Below, in pieces: positions 60,723 through 64,000 of a stretch of 64,000 nucleotides of DNA. The translations under genes and the position numbers were made by a program. A model generated the notes under the pieces. The model had not been told where the DNA came from and ran no database searches. It saw only the letters and a list, made by a program, of their open reading frames with translations. Position 1 is the stretch's first letter. Every line of letters starts with the position of its first letter. The DNA comes from Sphingobacterium tabacisoli (GTDB lineage Bacteria; Bacteroidota; Bacteroidia; Sphingobacteriales; Sphingobacteriaceae). The stretch spans positions 372,001 through 436,000 of the forward strand of contig NZ_JAEQMU010000005.1 in NCBI RefSeq assembly GCF_017908035.1, written 5' to 3'.

Positions 60723-63596
60723 CTACGCTTCTGCGTATTCTTCAATAGAAGGACAAGAGCAGATTAACGTTCTATCTCCTTGTGACTCATTTACACGTCC
60801 TACTGAAGGCCAGAATTTATTTGCTTTCAAATAAGGAAGCGGGTAAGCCGCTGTCTGACGCGAATAAGACCTATTCCACTCATCATCGATTACAACAGCA
60901 GCAGTATGTGGCGCATTCTTCAAAACATTATCTGTCTGATCAACCTCACCTGCTTCTACCGCAGCAATTTCCTGACGAATAGCAATCAAAGCATCACAGA
61001 ATCTATCTAATTCAGGTTTAGACTCGGACTCTGTAGGCTCTACCATTAATGTACCCGCTACAGGGAATGATACTGTTGGCGCGTGGAAACCATAGTCCAT
61101 CAAACGTTTTGCAATATCAGCGACTTCAATGCCAACATTCTTAAAGCCACGACAATCCAAAATCATCTCGTGCGCACAACGTCCATTAGCACCAGCATAT
61201 AATACTGGATAATGACCTTCAAGACGCGCTTTAATATAGTTTGCATTTAAGATTGCCGTTTTTGTTGCCGTAGTCAATCCCTCACTACCCATCATAGCAA
61301 TATAGCCATGGGAAATCAGAAGAATAGATGCCGAACCGAATGGCGCTGCAGAAACCGCAGAAATACCTTCCGGTCCAGAAACCTCAACTACTTTATGGTT
61401 CGGTAAGAATGGTACTAAATGCGCAGCCACACCAATTGGCCCCATACCTGGACCACCTCCACCATGAGGAATACAGAACGTTTTATGTAAATTCAAGTGA
61501 CACACATCGGCACCGATCAATCCCGGGCTAGTAAGACCTACCTGAGCATTCATATTTGCACCATCCATATACACCTGACCTCCATTTTCATGAATGATAT
61601 TACAGATCTCAATGATTGTCTCTTCAAATACCCCGTGCGTAGATGGATAAGTAACCATTAATGAATTAAGGTTTGCAGCATGTTCCTCGGCCTTTGCCTT
61701 CAGATCTGCTACATCAATATTTCCTCTTTCGTCGGTTTTAACTACAACAACCTTCAGTCCCGCCATTGAAGCAGACGCAGGGTTGGTACCGTGTGCCGAA
61801 GCAGGAATCAAACAGATATTACGGTGTCCTTCACCTCTGCTTTTTTGATAAGCATCGATAACCATCAGACCCGCATATTCTCCTTGAGCACCAGAGTTCG
61901 ACTGGAAAGACATTTTTGCAAAACCTGTAATCTCGCTCAACCAATCATTCAACTCATTGATCAACTGCATATAGCCTGAAGTTTGATCAGCTGGAGCGAA
62001 AGGATGCAGACCGCCAAAACGAGCCCAAGTAACCGGAACCATCTCTGTTGTCGCGTTCAGCTTCATCGTACACGATCCCAGTGGAATCATCGAATGACAA
62101 AGAGACAAATCTTTTGCTTCCAACGATTTAATATAACGTAACATCTCATGCTCCGAACGGTAGCTATTAAAAATAGGGTGTGTCAAATAACTCGAAACAC
62201 GCTCTAAGTCCGAAGGGATAGAACTTGATAAAGAATCTACAAGACTTTCCAGTTCAACATCACTTTGATGTTTTCCTTTTACTTTTGCAAATACTTTGAC
62301 AATAGTCTGTATATCAGCAAATGTAGTCGTCTCATCGATAGAGATACCGACAACACCTTCGTTGTAGTAGAAATTCAATTCGTGGTTCACCGCCTCTGAT
62401 TTCAACCCATCAACTTCATTACCTACATTGAAACGTAGCGTATCAAAATAAGTTTTATTCATTTGCTCATAACCCAATGACTGGATTGCTTTATCCGCCA
62501 ACTTTGTTAGGTCATTAATACGAGAAGCAATATTCTTGATACCTTGTGGCCCATGGTACACCGCATAAAACGACGCCATAATAGCCAGTAAAGCTTGTGC
62601 CGTACAAATATTAGAGGATGCTTTATCACGACGTATGTGTTGCTCACGAGTCTGTAAAGCCATACGAAGCGCATACTCACCGTTTGAGTCAGACGTCACA
62701 CCGATGATACGACCTGGAATATTCCGTTTATAGGCATCTTTCGTTGCGAAAAAAGCCGCATGCGGACCGCCGAAGCCCATAGGTACACCAAAACGCTGAG
62801 AGTTACCTACGACAACATCAGCTCCCCATTCGCCCGGAGGCGTCAATAGTGCTAAAGACATTAAATCAGCCGCCACACATACCGTAATATTCTTAGCATG
62901 AGCTGCCGCTGTAAAATTCTTATAATCTGCCACAGTTCCATCTGCTGCTGGATATTGAACGAAAGCAGCGAATACATCATCAGCAAGGTTAGACTCATTG
63001 ATTTCTGCAATGCGTATCTCTACACCGAATGGTACTGCACGAGTTTGTAACACGTCCAAAGTTTGTGGATACACATTTGGAGAAACTAAAAATGCCTTTG
63101 CATCCTTATTCTTACGTGCACTGTACAACATAAACATTCCCTCAGCAGCCGCAGTTGCTTCATCCAACAATGATGCATTCGCGATTTCCAATCCTGTAAA
63201 ATCTGAGATTACAGTCTGAAAGTTAAGCAAAGCCTGAAGACGTCCCTGTGCGATTTCAGCTTGGTACGGCGTGTATTGCGTATACCATCCTGGATTTTCG
63301 AAAACGTTACGCTGAATTACACCTGGCAAAATCACATCATAGTAACCCTGACCGATATAAGATTTGAACACTTTGTTCTTTTCAGCAATCTGCGCTACTT
63401 TCTCCAAGTACGCAACTTCACCCAAAGCGTTAGGAAGGTTTAATGCTTTTTTTGAACGAATTTGAGCAGGAACGGTTTGTTCAATCAACTCATCTAATGA
63501 ACCTACACCTAAGAAACCCAACATTTCTTCTACCTGTGCAGCACGAGGACCATTGTGACGGTCCTGGAATTTTTCTTGGTAATATACGTTACTCAT
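60723..63596 (-). CDS. gcvP: Glycine dehydrogenase (decarboxylating), P protein of the glycine cleavage system
   Basis: A PLP enzyme that decarboxylates glycine and transfers the aminomethyl group to lipoyl-GcvH. At 957 aa it is the fused two-half form. The N-terminal half has RHNGPRAAQVEEMLGFLGV and SYIGQGYYDVILPGVIQRNV; the C-terminal half has the Schiff-base lysine K705 in HLNLHKTFCIPHGGGGPGMG, preceded by PASAHGTNPASASMAG and GGQVYMDGANMNAQVG. It is monocistronic with its own terminator; its partner gcvH is at 34 kb in this window. Confidence 0.97.
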   Translation of the reverse strand: MSNVYYQEKFQDRHNGPRAAQVEEMLGFLGVGSLDELIEQTVPAQIRSKKALNLPNALGEVAYLEKVAQIAEKNKVFKSYIGQGYYDVILPGVIQRNVFENPGWYTQYTPYQAEIAQGRLQALLNFQTVISDFTGLEIANASLLDEATAAAEGMFMLYSARKNKDAKAFLVSPNVYPQTLDVLQTRAVPFGVEIRIAEINESNLADDVFAAFVQYPAADGTVADYKNFTAAAHAKNITVCVAADLMSLALLTPPGEWGADVVVGNSQRFGVPMGFGGPHAAFFATKDAYKRNIPGRIIGVTSDSNGEYALRMALQTREQHIRRDKASSNICTAQALLAIMASFYAVYHGPQGIKNIASRINDLTKLADKAIQSLGYEQMNKTYFDTLRFNVGNEVDGLKSEAVNHELNFYYNEGVVGISIDETTTFADIQTIVKVFAKVKGKHQSDVELESLVDSLSSSIPSDLERVSSYLTHPIFNSYRSEHEMLRYIKSLEAKDLSLCHSMIPLGSCTMKLNATTEMVPVTWARFGGLHPFAPADQTSGYMQLINELNDWLSEITGFAKMSFQSNSGAQGEYAGLMVIDAYQKSRGEGHRNICLIPASAHGTNPASASMAGLKVVVVKTDERGNIDVADLKAKAEEHAANLNSLMVTYPSTHGVFEETIIEICNIIHENGGQVYMDGANMNAQVGLTSPGLIGADVCHLNLHKTFCIPHGGGGPGMGPIGVAAHLVPFLPNHKVVEVSGPEGISAVSAAPFGSASILLISHGYIAMMGSEGLTTATKTAILNANYIKARLEGHYPVLYAGANGRCAHEMILDCRGFKNVGIEVADIAKRLMDYGFHAPTVSFPVAGTLMVEPTESESKPELDRFCDALIAIRQEIAAVEAGEVDQTDNVLKNAPHTAAVVIDDEWNRSYSRQTAAYPLPYLKANKFWPSVGRVNESQGDRTLICSCPSIEEYAEA

Positions 63597-63682
63597 TTGC
63601 TTGATAATTGCAAGGACTATATGTAATTAACTCTTTGACAAACAATTTATTTATACGCACAAACGGTTTGTTTTTCGATGTG

Positions 63683-63690
63683 CAAAGATA
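63683..63690 (-). promoter_or_regulatory. Putative -7 box (TATCTTTG) of gcvP
   Basis: On the minus strand TATCTTTG (63690 to 63683) is a perfect TAnnTTTG match, giving a leader of about 80 nt to the ATG at 63596. No obvious glycine-riboswitch-like structure was recognised in it. Confidence 0.5.
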
Positions 63691-63882
63691 CGCTTTTTAT
63701 AAGACTTTTTAAGGGTAGACCTATAAGCACTCACTTTTATAAATACATCAATCGATTGCTCTAATCATTAGGCATTGAATAAAAAACAAAGTGTTTCCAT
63801 AAAAAATAGTCAACGAAACTGGCAGACTATTAATCTCTTTACAGACACCTTACTCAAGAAAGTTCTCCGAAGAAATACACGA

Positions 63883-64000
63883 TCAATACAAAATCGTAAA
63901 CTTGAATGCTAGTGGGTCAAAATGTTTGATCAAATCAGCTATTAAATCATCACCATATTTGACATATAAAACTGCAAAATTTTCAGTACGTTCTTGCAGT
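63883..64000 (-). CDS. C-terminal fragment of an unidentified protein (runs off the window)
   Basis: Reading the minus strand in from the right edge, 38 codons (LQERTENFAVLYVKYGDDLI then ADLIKHFDPLAFKFTILY) end at TGA (63885-63883). The composition looks like genuine coding sequence. Too little is visible to name a family. Its stop leaves about 190 nt to the gcvP promoter box. Confidence 0.45.
   Translation of the reverse strand, partial: LQERTENFAVLYVKYGDDLIADLIKHFDPLAFKFTILY

Overview
The window looks like chromosomal DNA of a Bacteroidota bacterium, most likely a Sphingobacteriaceae member (Sphingobacterium/Pedobacter-like). Reasons: TAnnTTTG-type -7 promoter boxes and no visible Shine-Dalgarno motifs; a TonB-dependent receptor with an N-terminal carboxypeptidase-regulatory-like domain; type IX secretion (T9SS) cargo with gliding-motility-type C-termini and a PorP/SprF protein; a PafA-type phosphatase; a SMUG2-like glycosylase; futalosine hydrolase (menaquinone by the futalosine route). 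No rRNA, prophage, complete IS or CRISPR array is visible. The assignment is by family recognition only; no search was run.

Layout. 1-2.9 kb: a TonB receptor followed by the start of a lipoprotein. 3-8.2 kb (+): uvrA, a PafA-like phosphatase and an Rrf2 regulator. 8.2-11.3 kb (-): HU, a TPR protein, a 29-residue very basic protein missed by length-filtered ORF calling, and RNase G. 11.5-14.2 kb (-): a BioF/KBL-like PLP enzyme, a small beta-rich exported protein, a DUF488 protein and a SMUG2-like DNA glycosylase. 14.4-15.8 kb: an exported amidohydrolase, then tRNA-Lys(CUU). 16.9-18.75 kb (-): eda and kdgK, preceded by a decayed 3' end of uxaC. 19.0-20.5 kb: tRNA-Arg(CCU) and a peroxiredoxin/thioredoxin/DUF6952 operon. 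20.9-25.4 kb (+): a PIG-L deacetylase, two tiny membrane proteins and a sodium:solute symporter, ending in a 7-bp tandem repeat. 25.4-30.2 kb (-): cell-wall hydrolases and outer-membrane proteins. 30.3-34.5 kb: folE-queD, mqnB, pdhB, a DUF6263 protein and gcvH. 34.6-45 kb: anmK, cdsA, a CPBP protease, a tricorn-like protease, and a zinc-ribbon/Nif3/RsmI-like group.

The most distinctive part is 45.1-60.4 kb (-): two adjacent, paralogous surface-protein cassettes. Cassette 1 (60372 to 51272) encodes a 1288-aa repeat protein, a lectin-like/DUF11/Ig-like protein, a type-B T9SS cargo and a PorP/SprF protein. Cassette 2 (50637 to 45096) encodes an 800-aa repeat protein, a GEVED-type protein and a second type-B cargo, but no PorP/SprF. 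The repeat proteins share their N- and C-terminal domains and carry internally amplified, nearly identical DNA repeats (216 bp x3; 276 bp x4). The 0.6-kb gap between the cassettes holds a transposase-like helix-turn-helix remnant. Right of this lies gcvP, and the window ends inside an unidentified minus-strand gene.

Themes: outer-membrane uptake and surface display (TonB, T9SS), peptidoglycan turnover and recycling (amidase, two glucosaminidases, AnmK), DNA repair (UvrA, SMUG2-like), the glycine cleavage system (GcvH and GcvP, 26 kb apart), and remains of hexuronate catabolism (kdgK-eda intact, uxaC lost).
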